Shown: positions 37,002 through 49,246 of the stretch, piece after piece | How the letters are laid out: every line of letters starts with the position of its first letter | How positions within the stretch are numbered: position 1 is the stretch's first letter | Source: Larimichthys crocea | Lineage: Eukaryota; Chordata; Actinopteri; Sciaenidae | Direction of reading: 5' to 3' | DNA: 64,000 nt | NCBI RefSeq assembly: GCF_000972845.2 | Contig: NC_040028.1 | Location: 19,310,210 to 19,374,209 of the forward strand | The notes under the pieces: model-generated | The model's input: the letters and a program-made list of their open reading frames with translations, nothing else | Database searches by the model: none | What the model was told of the DNA's origin: nothing | Position numbers and translations under genes: made by a program

Positions 37002-37024
37002 TGTATATATATATATATATAAAA

Positions 37025-37055
<31 letters not shown>
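37002..37055. repeat. (AT)n then (TG)n compound microsatellite
   Basis: An AT tract broken by AAAAA passes directly into a TG tract. A single G (GTGTGT) replaces the A from about 37034 onward. Confidence 0.95.
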
Positions 37056-38692
37056 CCCTCTTGTCAGGCTAACATGCGTGGAGTTATTCAAAAGGAGAGA
37101 TATTTGATTATATTGTGTTCACCTATCCAAGTGATCCAAATGATTTGAACATTGAGCATTGGAGCAGACGGGCACTACGGAGCTTACATTTGCAATCTTA
37201 TACCGTTTAAGTGTATATTGGAAAAAAGACAATCTCGCTTATTGAACACATTCACCCTGGAGGGCAAACTGCTACGGTAATGAACACCACACTCTCAGAG
37301 AATTACAGTGTCCTTTATCCTGCTGTAGTGGAGGATGAAAAAGGATCTGGCCCGACACGTAGACACACACACACAGAGTGAGAGGATAGAGAGAGGGAGG
37401 GAAGGAAGGGGAAAAAAGAAGAAGAAGAGAGCAAACACGCATTTCAAGACCCCATAAACCTGTAAACAAAATCTGTGGAGCAGATAAATTATAAACGCCA
37501 CAATGCAATTAAAGCCAAATTCAATTTGAGCAAACACTGTCCATCTGTCACGCTGAAACAAAAGCCGAGAACCTCCATTATTACCAAATCCCTGCTCCCG
37601 TTAATTTGCTTTGCTGGGAGATTTTTGAGTTTCTAGGAGGAGCGGAGGCCCTCCGTGCTTAAATGCCAGGGTTGCTCACTCTGGGCTGTGTCCTCTGAAA
37701 AAAAAAAAACAGCCTCCAGATGCTCCCAATCAGCCTCCGTCAAACTGCCACCTCCACCGATAAGAAGATTTTTCCCCCGTCTTCTTTCTGATCTTAATGA
37801 GGTTTTTTGTTCCGACAACAATACAGCAAAACAAGGATACCTCTGGAGAGCGGCGCCATAATCTAGGTTCTCCGGCGTTTTGCTAATGGTGCAACAGAAA
37901 CTGGCGTCAGGGAGGAAATGGAAACATCGGAACAAGAGTTCTGATCACATCAGCGTGTCTTTACAGAGGGATGTCTACAGGTGAGGAAGTAGTCGTGCAT
38001 CTAAGGCCTTTAGTCAAGCTCTGGTGAAGCGCCGTGCACGCTTCCTTGCGTCCCGGTGAAACAGAAGCACTCCTCCTCTTCCCTAATCCTGTTTGGCCAC
38101 TTTAGAAAGGCTAGATAGAGATCTGCGCCCCCAGAATCCGAGAGCGGGGTTCAAGGGAGCGACGAGCTTTCGCTGCTTTAAGCCAGCGGGAGTGTTCAAA
38201 AAAAAAGAGAGAGAGAGAGAGAGAGAACGATCATCTTCAAAGGTGGAAGAGTGTGTCTATTTAAAATCAGAAATGTATCTGGCATCTTTATGCTTCTTAA
38301 ACTACAATACATCACGGCTGATTAAAGCACATCAAAGACGGCTCATTCATTCCTCAGAGCAACGAAGGGGAGATTTTAATTGCAAAATGTTAAACCTCAC
38401 AATTAAAAGGCTTTGTGCTACTCAGAACTAACCCAAACACAACCATTAAGGACAGCATACAAATTAGCCCTGACGCGAATTAGACTCAGGGACAGGAGGA
38501 GGATAAGAAGTGCTAAGAAGTGTGCGCCGCAAATGATAATCTTCCATCGGAAACCATCTCGAGGCACCGTCCACGCTGTTAGAGACCCGGAGATTACAGC
38601 TGCAGCACTTCATCTTTTTCTTAGAACAACAGAGCGGACATAAACACACACCTAAACATTCAAATGATTTGCAGACAGAGATGTATGCGTGC

Positions 38693-38695
<3 letters not shown>

Positions 38696-38722
<27 letters not shown>
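38696..38722. repeat. (AC)n microsatellite
   Basis: This is a run of about 13 AC units. It gives the poly-Val/Cys frame on the minus strand. Confidence 0.95.
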
Positions 38723-38723
<1 letters not shown>

Positions 38724-39032
38724 CATTGAGGTGTCAGCGTGTCAGAAAGGGCTGTGCCTGCCACGATAAGAGGCTGACAATGATACTGTGCAGCTATTAG
38801 CCTGGAAATAGCCTGCCAGTACAAACAGTTGTTGGGCCAGCCCATTGTCACAGTCTGGATTTACAGTGAAGCCCAAAAGAATTTAGTCCGACTGCACTTT
38901 TGTAGGTAGTTTCCTGAACCCGTTATCGACATTGTTTGGCTTCAAAATACTGGAGCATTAATAAGGAAAAACAAACACGCTGGGAAAAGTGTGACAGTAG
39001 GTGAATAGATAAAGCCACCTTTATCTATTACC

Positions 39033-39034
<2 letters not shown>

Positions 39035-39064
<30 letters not shown>
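39035..39064. repeat. (AC)n microsatellite
   Basis: This is an uninterrupted AC run of 15 units. Confidence 0.95.
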
Positions 39065-39066
<2 letters not shown>

Positions 39067-39169
39067 CTCCTTGTAACAAGCACACATCCCCTCCTCCCGC
39101 CTCTTTTTACAGCCCCTCAGAGTAACAACCGTGTCTAATTAAAATTCACATTTCAACCAAAAAAGGGAA

Positions 39170-39390
39170 AACAAGCCATCTTTGAACAATCCCGTCCGTC
39201 CTCGCCCTGGTCATGAATTTCAGATAAACAGTGTGATACACAGAGAAGTAGGTGCCACATTAATTAAAAGCCTTGATAGACGCGGCTTCCATCTAACAGA
39301 CCTATCAGGAATTAAATTTGTATCTGCGGCAGAAAAGAGCAGTTTGAGGGGGTCCCTCAGGGGGATTAATGAAACAGACTTTTCATAGAG
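39170..39390. promoter_or_regulatory. candidate conserved non-coding element
   Basis: This block has CACATTAATTAAAAGCC, GGAATTAAATTTG and GGGGGATTAATGAAAC and no simple repeats. It is followed by GGA-rich sequence. Function is inferred from composition. Confidence 0.33.
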
Positions 39391-40835
39391 GAGTCATCAG
39401 AGCCCCGGACTGAGGGGAGGAGGAGGCGGGAGGAGGAGGCAGGGAAAAGAAAAGGGCCAGCAGCAGGATGTCATGTGTGGGACCGTCGCGTCACTGACCT
39501 CTCATTTCATACTTTAATAAAGTCGCACCCAGGTGTCCTTGATGCCTTCCAGTCGCCCGGGGCTCTGGGAAAAGCTAAACAGGAGGCAGCCATAACATAA
39601 TTCTGAGCGCTCGCCGCCCTCCCCTCTTTCTCCGTGTTCCTGCGGTGTTATGTTATACGTCCACGGGCATGCACACGCACGCACTCCTGTACATACGACG
39701 CAGCCACTGGATGCACTTTGTGTCGTACAGATTGTGTTTTGTTTTGGTTGAGAAAGCGGGGACGGGTTTCCTCAACGAAGTATCGAACTTGTGCAATATA
39801 AAGTAAGAGTGTTACATCAATTCTGCAGAACAGGCCTCGGCGTTCTCGCGGAGCTGGTGTCACTTCGGCTTCATGATTTACTATCGCGTGCAGTTGGTTA
39901 CAGGAAATTGGAACGGCGCTGACTTGCTTTTGAATTGTGGTCGAGACAGTTTTCTGTTGAAAAACAGAAGCAGATTATCTCGATGAGGAGGCAAGCAGAT
40001 TTAGAGATGTACAGTATGCAATATGTTATCACAACAACAGTCAGCCCAGACAGCTGCTATCTGTCATAAACTCTGGCTATTGTTGGCCACAATACACACA
40101 CACACACAGAAACATGTGACCTAATCTAGATGAGCAGCCGCTGAGCAAATACAGAGTGGAATGGTGTCATTTTTAATAAAGCTGTTTTATGGACTCTAGT
40201 CAACAGAGCCAGAGGAACAGGCTGAAACTTCCTTGTGCAAATGATATAGCAGTAGGAGTTTCATAACTTCCTCTGCTCAGACAAGCCTGTGGCAAGAGAG
40301 CAAGAGAGAAAGAGAAGGAGGAAAAAAAAAACCTCACCCTTATCAAGATTTTACAGAGACATTTCTTTAATTAGTTTTAATATTTCTTGTTTAGATAATG
40401 TCAGCCAATTGACAATTGGGTCCCAAACGGAACAGGAGGGGGGGAGGGGGGAAACTTCTGCACTTCTCTGATACAGAGAAAATAGCTGATTAAAAAGAAG
40501 ATTGCTCACTTTCATTTGATTTAAATGCATATGCATATTTTGGACAGGAATCAAATACCTCTGCATGCGCAAAGAACTCTCTGCGTCGATCTTATCGCCG
40601 TAACGTCTGAGCGGTATCGCTCCGTAATATTTGTTAAATTCACGAGGAAACAGAAAGCTACCCCCCCCGCCCCCGCACAGCCCAAAATCATTAATTGTGC
40701 AAACACAAGAGCTCCATTGCTCCTTTTTCCTGGTGTTACGTGCTCTGTTTGCTGCCTGGGAGGCGATGTGGACGTGAAAGAGTTCTCACTGGTGACGGAG
40801 CGGTGATGGAAAAATAATTAGCGTTGCTGAGGAAA

Positions 40836-40866
<31 letters not shown>

Positions 40867-43525
40867 GGAGATCTCCAGACAAACAACGCCGGGCCCTCAA
40901 CCCCAAAAACAATGTTGATCAAAGCACGTAAACATCTGGAGCAATGAGACTACAAAGATATCTATTTATGTTTTTTCCAAGATTGCCACTAAAGATAAGC
41001 GGGCTGGAGTACCAAAGCTTGAAGCGTGTGATACTGTCGCCTACCTGCATATCCCCCCACCTGCCTCTCCTCTAATCTTTGTATTTCCACAATCCTCACT
41101 CCCACATTAACACATTCTCAGGCTTTTGTACTCATGTCGCCTCTCCCTAACCACCTATCTCTGTCTCCCCCCTCTCTCTCCTGCACACACCTTTTCTCTT
41201 CACCGGGCAGCAGGTGTTGAGTGGATGTGTTTACTCCCCCCTCTCCCGCCTTCGTCCTTACCCTTCCCTCTCACTCTCTTTCCCTTTCTCTCTCTCTCTC
41301 TCTGTCTTTTCTATGTGTGTGTGTGTCTCTCTCTCTTTGGCAGCTGGTAGGAGGAGGGAGGATGCTATAACAGCTGCACATGAGGGCGGGTGGAAAAAAA
41401 AAAACACACAAAAAAGAAAGCACACACAAGGCAAACAGCTCCAATCCCCTCAGGGTTGTCAACTCCAATCCCCCCAACCTCTGGCGTTTTTTAACCAGGC
41501 AAACAGAGGGAAAACTGTTGCAGTCTGAAGACATCAGGGTCCCACCCACCCAACACCACCACCACCACCACCCCTGTTCCATTAGCCCTTACCTGGTGAT
41601 CTCAGCCACAGCGAGCAGAGCTTACGCTCCCAGAGGGTGTCTAGTAGAAGTATCCACTTAAATCCACTTACTAGCATTTAATAATTTGGAGTTTAAAAAA
41701 CATGTCACTTCCAAATGGAAATTTCACTGGAGGTAAAAACACAAAAACAACGGACACCATCAGGGTTGCTTTTCCTCTCAAAGTCTGAGCTGTGTGTGTG
41801 TGTGTGTGTGTGAGTCGTTTTCACAAACAGCATCAAAATACATGAGATCAGCTCTCGGGCTTTTGTTTGGGCCCTGGCAAGGTTAAGGCCAGCCTCATTC
41901 CAAATTTCCTGAGGGGGAAACAGAGAGAGAAAAACGATTCCATGCAGATAAATCACTCGCACAGATCAAAAGACAAATCAGTGGCAAAGACAAAAGATGC
42001 TGACTCGCCGAGAACAATGGGAGACAGGGAGACGTTAAGGTATCAAGAGGAGAGCCGGCCCCTAAGATCCCCGGCTCCGCTCAATCAAAACCCTGCTAAC
42101 CAGGGTTTGCATACTAGGTCAAACAAACTCCTGTTCCTGCAAGAGAGAGGGAAAAGAGAGAGGGAGTGTGTTCAAACTGAGATCTGGATGTTTCCTTTCG
42201 TGCGAGTAGTGGAGTAAGTTTCTGGCTTTGCAAACTCATCTTCTAGGTTTGATTTAATAGCTACACTGAGAGTGGGATATGCCCTGGTTGGAGAAGAAAA
42301 ATGGGCAGAGTAAAGAAAGAGAGGGGGTAAACTATTTGATATAGAGCATCTGTGTGTGTGTGTGTGTGGTTTGATGTATGTGTTCAGCCTGGCTTTCTAT
42401 AGTTTCTGCATCTAAGACAAGAAGTCCTGTCCCCGCGCGAGCCCTTCACGCACCGCAGCCCCGCGCAGTCTTCTATTAACTTCTTCCAAATACGAGCAAT
42501 AAATAAATATATGGAATCCACGACTCTTTATCATCCACTCATCGCTTTAGAGAATCGAGGTGTCACGGAGAGAAAAGAGCCCTTTGGGAAGTAAACGTGT
42601 AAGGAGACGAGGCGGCGGCGGCGCCCCCCCCCTCCTCCCGTCCTCGTCGATATTACCTTTGGATCAAACTGCTTCACAGACATCAGAGCAGAGAGCAACA
42701 CGTCACTTTTTTTAAAAGAACTATCCTCACAAAGGAGAGGGTCGTATGAAAATCACCTTGTGGTTCAGACTTTAAAGCATATTTTATAACGCGGAGGACC
42801 AAATTATGTTGGGAAAAAAAAACACAGTTCACCATGCACGGCTGACAGTCATTATTTGATCCCCCCTCCTCTGAGATCCATGTATGATAACACATCAATT
42901 TAGATTAAGGTGATATGAAAGAGAAATGTAAAATAGGTTTCAAGGGGGGGGAGGAGGAGGAGGAGGAGCCGATGCATTTGAGATGAATAAAATGATATTA
43001 AAATTAACATGTTGAGCTGCGGCGCGGTCACAATTGACCTGTGAAATGTGCTTAACAAGAAAATATTTTAAATTGAAGCGCCGGGGTCCAGATCGGCTGT
43101 AACAGCGCCGCCCCATAAAATCTGCTGAACTCAGTCGGAAAATGTCACGCGCAATGTCTCGACGATCGGGCTTTTCTTCTTTTGGCTAATAGCTCTGGAT
43201 TTAAAAGAGTTTCAGGGGGTTGCGTTCAGGTGTCACAGAGAGAGAGGGGAGACGTTTAAAATAACCCAGCCCTGAACGTTCCACTCTCCGCTCTCCAGCC
43301 CGCTATCTCCAGTCCAAACACAAGTGAGATTTGATACCGCTGTTCTGGCCAGAACAGAGGGAAAAAACAAGCCCACTGCCACAACAAAGACAGGAAATTC
43401 AGCATAGATTCCTACTTCTCTCTTTTCTCCTGCCTCTCTATACCTAACAATGCTGGTAATGGAGAGAGAACAGTGCCCGGGGCTGGCAGAGACACCTGCG
43501 ACATATTTTCTCCCCCCCCCTCTTT

Positions 43526-43529
<4 letters not shown>

Positions 43530-43557
<28 letters not shown>
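43530..43557. repeat. (AC)n microsatellite with flanking C-rich tracts
   Basis: An AC run of about 14 units lies between C-runs at 43511-43520 and the CCCTCCCGCC tract at about 43580-43612. These produce the longest low-complexity frame on the minus strand here, which I do not believe codes. Confidence 0.93.
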
Positions 43558-43879
43558 CACCTCCACAACCGCCAACACACCCCCCGTCCACCCTCCCGCC
43601 TCCCCCCCCCCTCGACATTAAAGTCCTTCACAGAAATCAGAATTTAATAAATCACCCCAGAGCCTGACAGAGTTTATCTCCGGGGGTCGCCTCCACTGTG
43701 CAGAGACTCACAGACAGACAAAGCCCGGCCCGATAAGATGTGAAATTAAATACAGTTAGCAGTTTGAGACAAAGGAGGGAGAGTGTCACACCGAGCTTTG
43801 TACGGTGTAAACGGCTGGCTGCTAGTCGGGGCACATACGCGTGCACGCGTATAGGGGAGACAGCGGGGTGATTCATTTC

Positions 43880-44110
43880 AGGTTTCCTCTCACATTTAGC
43901 CTCATTTGCATCATCCACTGTCAACATATCGCCTCTCCCAGATATGTTCAAGAGCTTTCATTAGACGTCCAGGGGATGACATCCTTTTTACCCCAGATGC
44001 ACCGTTATTAATCACTGGCTCCGCTCCTATGTGGACTCATCTCCATCACGGATCAAACGCTATCTGCCTGTGTTTCCTTTCATTCAACAGACATCCCTGA
44101 CACCAGCCAT
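43880..44110. promoter_or_regulatory. candidate conserved non-coding element
   Basis: This repeat-free block has TTTAGCCTCATTTGCATCATC (octamer-like ATTTGCAT), CATTAGACG and GTTATTAATCACTGG. The TAATCA/ATTTGCAT combination recurs in several of the other candidates. Function is inferred. Confidence 0.33.
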
Positions 44111-44539
44111 CACTGCAGCTAAAGGAGACTTATGGGAGTGTGTTGGGGCTCAGACGACCTTATGAATGCGGTACATAAGCGTTTAGCACTGAGAGGATAT
44201 AAATGTGAGGATTTGTTCGACACTGGTAGGATCTGTCAGAGCAAACCTCCGGCAGCTCAGCGCACACACACACACACTGCTGCACAGAGTACCAACTTCA
44301 GGGCTCCGTAAAACAATTAGCACTACGTTAAAATATGAAACTGCTGCCCGCTGTTATAAAGAAGCATGATTGCAATGCTTTCGTGTGAGCGTACAGTTAT
44401 ATTATTTTTTCAATTAGCCGTGGTCTCCAGTTCACATCAGGATATGACCGAGCTCAGCTGCTCAAAGCTGATTTTTTTCCCCCTGCTCGGTAGTTAAGAG
44501 AAAGCACAGTCAGGTTTCCAGGAAGGAGCGGTGCGGCTT

Positions 44540-45010
44540 GTTTAATAGGCTTAGCCTGGTCGTTGGACCTGACCTTTCCCTTTAACAATACCGGGGCCGA
44601 CGGGCTCGGGCCCTGCTCTGGGAACACAATGACCCGCGGGGTGAAGCCTAATCTTCTCCAACTCCATTCTCTGCGCTGACCAGACGGCCTTCGTCCGCAG
44701 CCTCTCTCTGTTGCTCCAACTTATGTCTTCCTGCTGAGACAACAGTGCCAAGGAACTGTCAACAGGCATGGCCCCCGGTCGGGCCCTGACCGGGCCTCTT
44801 AAAACAGAACCCAAGACTGCAAGTGGCACTCGGCAGAATGTGAAGAATGACAGGAATGCTGGGTGCCATCGCGGATCCTGATAAAGTTCTACATCTAAGA
44901 GCATGATTAGCTCTTTGTAGTCGGCCCGTCTGTGGGCTGATGGGTATTGTAGGCTTGTCATTACAATGCAGCAGGTTGTCATTTGAAACAACCTCAACGT
45001 TCCACGTCAC
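44540..45010. promoter_or_regulatory. GC-richer high-complexity block, candidate conserved element
   Basis: This block is noticeably more GC-rich than the rest of intron 1 and free of simple repeats. It holds the longest open frame inside intron 1 (148 codons, minus strand), whose predicted protein resembles nothing I know. Features include an imperfect hairpin around 44777-44798 (CCCGGTC ... GACCGGG) and GATCCTGATAAAG (GATA-type). It may be a regulatory block or a decayed repeat; I cannot tell which. Confidence 0.28.
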
Positions 45011-45556
45011 GCCCATAACCGTCGACTATAAATCATACTGCAGGAGCCAAATTAATGCAGAACGATTATTATATGTGTAAATTGAGGTTTTAAGACTTCA
45101 GAGTGCAGCTCAGAAACTTAAGATTAACTGAGTGCTATTAATAGAAGACATCTTGCAGCCACAGATCCTTTTCTTTAGGTTGTGAAAGGCTTTCCGGTGG
45201 AAATATCAGCCCAGCGTTCAACCCCAGGAAGGAGTTTTCTATGCTATATCAATGATATAGAACACTGGGCCCATGGTCGACATATCACTGAGTTTTATTG
45301 AGTTGCTTCAGTGTTTCTATGCCACTACTCAACACAAAGGGACATCCTACCTGTCTCTGATTGGACGGTACTTGGTGCCTTCTTCGGTTCGAGTTGGTTG
45401 GGTTTAGGCATGAGGAGGACTCAGATCGGTCAAGACTGAGGAGGGCAAGAATGTCAGCCAATCACGGGCAGGGTAGAAAAGCGGCCCAATTGTGAGTCAA
45501 CGCGCAATGGCGTATGCTAAACGGCGGAAGGTAAACCAGCCAAGTCAGCCAATTAC

Positions 45557-45589
<33 letters not shown>
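45557..45589. repeat. (ATT)n trinucleotide microsatellite
   Basis: About eleven TTA/ATT units stand in tandem, giving a run of Tyr or Ile in translation. Confidence 0.95.
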
Positions 45590-47012
45590 TCATGAAAGTA
45601 CTTTTTGCTTTAGAGTTGAATGTCAAATTGACTTTGCTCTGACTTTTATTATTTATTTAATTTATTATTTATTACTGTATGTAGCTCTCCAGAGTCCAGA
45701 GTGTCACTGAAAATAAACATTGTTGCCATGACGTTGAATTATAGCTTTCTTTGTTTGATTTGAGTCGCTGACTTCACACGGTGCAGATGTCTACAATGAC
45801 AACGCTGCTTCGATATATATATATAAAATAATTGTAATGCAACTCAAACGTGATGACGCTGCGGAACCTGAACCTGAGTGTTTCTCTCTATCCGGACCTC
45901 CTGAAATCAGAACTGACTACCTCTGATATATAAAGTAAAGAGAGGCTGTATATGCGTGCGTACTGTACACACAGACGCCGACACGTTCAAAAGCCAAATC
46001 CCAGATGAGTCATACAAAGCCCACTGCTGATATCAGATAAAGAAACTCCTCAGAACTCAAATGTATCCGTCGCTGAATTACTTTGTGTTTGATCTGTGCG
46101 GGGCGCTGACAAGGCCGTTCATTCTTCCCCCCCAAATATTTTTTTTTTTTGGTTTTATTTTTCCCCTACGCTGCGACATGACGGGACCGTGAAAAGTTGC
46201 TCTCTTTCTTTCTTTCTTCTCCGTGCAAGTAAACTATACAAAGAGGGTGTTTGATGTCTGAAATCCAATCTGTATTTCTAGCATTGTCTCCAGTTCCTAC
46301 TGTGGCATCTTAAAGGTCAGGAGTGAAAGGCCATTTGATAAGTACAGAAAGACCTTTTGGCTTTATTACACTGCCTTTCATCTCCTTTCCTGCAGAGGTT
46401 AAAACAAAGCATTGCATCCTTTGAAAAAGAAAGGATAAAATGGATCGCTTCGGAGCCTCGAGCCCCTTCTTTTTTTTCGTCAACGGGGGAAGTCTGGCAT
46501 CCAGCGTACAAGGAAAACTCAGTGCGTGTTTCTGAGAGAGAGACCAGTCAGGCACAATTAGCATATGTCCTCTCAACCTTCTACAGAAGCTCTCAATGAG
46601 ACCCTGAAATCCTATTGAGATATTATTACCACTCAAACAGGGCATTACACAAAACATCTAAAGCATCTGCGCACACGCTCATTCATACAGGTGCGCACGT
46701 GCAATAACACGCACACACACACGCAGCTCAATGACACCTACACTTGAATATTCCTTTCTTTTTAATGGTAACCTTGGGAGACGGGCTGCACCAGCTGCAA
46801 CACTTAACAGTCACTAGTCTGAGAAAAATGTTTTTGATATGCTTGTGTCATTTAATCATCCACATTCTGCCGAGGCTGCGCGGGACAATTTTGCAGGATA
46901 TTAACTCCCAACTAAACCCTGGCTTGTATCATTTGTGGGGCCAGTCAAGCAGGAGTCCCAGGAGGTGCGGAGACTTCCTCCTGCACAGTCGTAGTAATCT
47001 AAGCTTGACTGG

Positions 47013-47014
<2 letters not shown>

Positions 47015-47043
<29 letters not shown>
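47015..47043. repeat. (AC)n microsatellite
   Basis: This is an uninterrupted AC run of about 14 units. More CA tracts lie at 47561-47580, 47818-47841 and 47885-47901. Confidence 0.95.
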
Positions 47044-47047
<4 letters not shown>

Positions 47048-49017
47048 ACACACAGCTAATAGACAGGTAGGATGAACCATAAAAGAATAAAAAGGAATCA
47101 GGAGATGTAAGGCACTTTAACTGACAGTCACGACGGCGAAGGGATGAGTGTATTTGTGATTTGGGTGATCAGGTAACAACAATAACAGAGAACGAGCTGA
47201 GTGTGTGCGATAACGATACATATACATATAAACATATATATTCACAGACTTAGAGAATTACTCCCTCTTTCTTTTTTATCCCCACACCAAAGTTGGAGAT
47301 TGAAGAGCATTCGTAAAAACGTCACTTTAACGTGATCCATTCTGGACGGCTCACATTGCTTAATGGGGTAGGAAATTCATTTTTTCTGCGTGTGGAACAG
47401 ACACAGTGGATGATGTGATTCTATGCAAAATATATGAAGCCATTACTAGAAGAAGAAAAAAATGCGAGTTTCAAATAGTTCGAGGAGAAGGAGGGGAGAG
47501 AAAGAAAGAAGTATTTCGTTGCACAGAGGCGATCCTCTATTATTCTTTACCAAGGAGCGTCACACACACACACACACACATAATCACACGCACAATGCAA
47601 AAGACAGCAAAGGCAACTGATGAAAACCATTCTTGTTCCGTCACAAAGAACTAGGTCACCCTCTCATAATTGTCAATCATGCAATAAATCTCTCTGTGGC
47701 ACAAATGAATACGGCATTGGAAATGAGACAAAGCTTATTGGCATGCTATGTCAGCTTGACTCAATTCATCCTCCTTTTCACACAAGACCATTCATATGTG
47801 AAGTAGTCTCTCTCTAACGCACACACACACACACACACACAGAGGCACGCACACATACTCTCTCGCTCACTGAGCATCTCTCTCACACACACACACACAC
47901 ACTCCCCTCCATGTAAAAGTTGCAGAGGGTTAATGGATGTGGACATTTCAAGCCAAGGGCTTGCTTTATTATCATAACCGTGTTTATTTCCATAGAGAAT
48001 GTGTCTCACTGTATTTTCTACACGTCTGTGAAACATGCACAAGTCGTTGTTTCGACACATCAGCGCCGAGTTGACGCACACAAACTTTTATTTCACCGGC
48101 AACAGTCTGGATTTATTTATCCGGGAGTCTGAAAACCGAGCCGCACTTGACTCGTCTGCTAACCTTCCCAGCATACCAGGTGTTACGCTGGTTCTGTTCG
48201 GCGCTATCTGATTGGCCGGGAGCGTTGGCTTGACACAGCACTACAGCTCCATCCGCTGAGGTTTGTGTCATGTCTCCCGAGGACGGCCCCCGACTGTCAC
48301 TCTTTAAGAGGAGGGTAATAATAGCCGGGGCGCCACAGCAAGTGGTGGCACAGGCGATTTTAAAGAAACATCAGGGAGACGGTGACATTTGAGTCTACGA
48401 GGAGAGAAACCCAAGCGCTGCAACCAATAAAGACTCCCACCAATATTCTCACTAGGCTTAGAGAGGCAGAAGCAGAGAGAGAGAGAGAGGCAAAGAGAGA
48501 TGTCAGTATTAGATGAAAATGTGTTGACCTGGGGATATTGATACCCCCGCTCATAACCTCTACAGGTGTGCGACGCCGTCAGGAAGCAGCTCTGGGTGTG
48601 GCTATCTCTGTGGATGGCATCCAAAATTGCAGCAGAGCTTATTGTTTTACAGCTTTGAACTGCTGACAGCTCGGATGATTCTGAGCCGCTGAATAAGACA
48701 CAGAATATCTCCGGTCTTTAACATTCATATTTTTACATTTTTATCAAGATAATTAACAGATGAGCGATAAAGCGAATACATTAAAAAATATATATATAGT
48801 TTTTTTAGTCGACAGAGTGGGAGATCATAACATTTCTTTTTTCATTTCCTCATTTGAGAAATATCCAGCTGACATTGACCTCAAGATTAATGACTGAATT
48901 TTGATTGAGCAGATTGAGCAAAGGGTTTTTTTTTTTTTTTTTTAACATCATTTGAAAGACAGATCTGGAACAATCTGCTGATCAGTGTCCAACGCGTGTC
49001 ACAGGAACCTATAAATG

Positions 49018-49246
49018 TAAAGGTGCAGTGTGTCAGATTTAATATATAATATTCATAACTCATGTATAATCACCTGAGATTAAGAATATTTTTGTTTTTC
49101 TTTCATGCAGACCTCTATGTTTCTACAGTAGCCGACAAACTAAACAGTGACTCTAATCGGGGTCCTTAAAGTGTCGGTGAGGGTGATGTGAGGAGGTTGC
49201 AATGCGGTGATTACACCACTAAATCCAGCTACACACCGGACCTTTA
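49018..49246. mobile_element. short TTAA-type inverted-repeat element (MITE-like)
   Basis: It begins TAAAGGTGCAGTGTGTCAG and ends ACACACCGGACCTTTA, an imperfect terminal inverted repeat matching the ends of the element at 28199-28945. Inside, GTATAATCACCTGAGATTAAG and TTTCTACAGTAGCC match the copies at 28840 and 59900, and GGGTGATGTGAGGAGG matches the 9025 copy in reverse. It is about 230 bp, non-coding and non-autonomous. From memory this is a very common percomorph repeat. Confidence 0.85.

Noticed and set aside
43233..43631. 132-codon minus-strand frame
   Set aside because: It is made largely of Gly and Cys/Val runs from C-rich and CA repeats, and has no known domain.
45280..45480. Possible decayed interspersed repeat (GGTTGGGTTTAGGCATGAGG)
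   Set aside because: Vaguely familiar from fish genomes, but there is no second copy here and no terminal structure.
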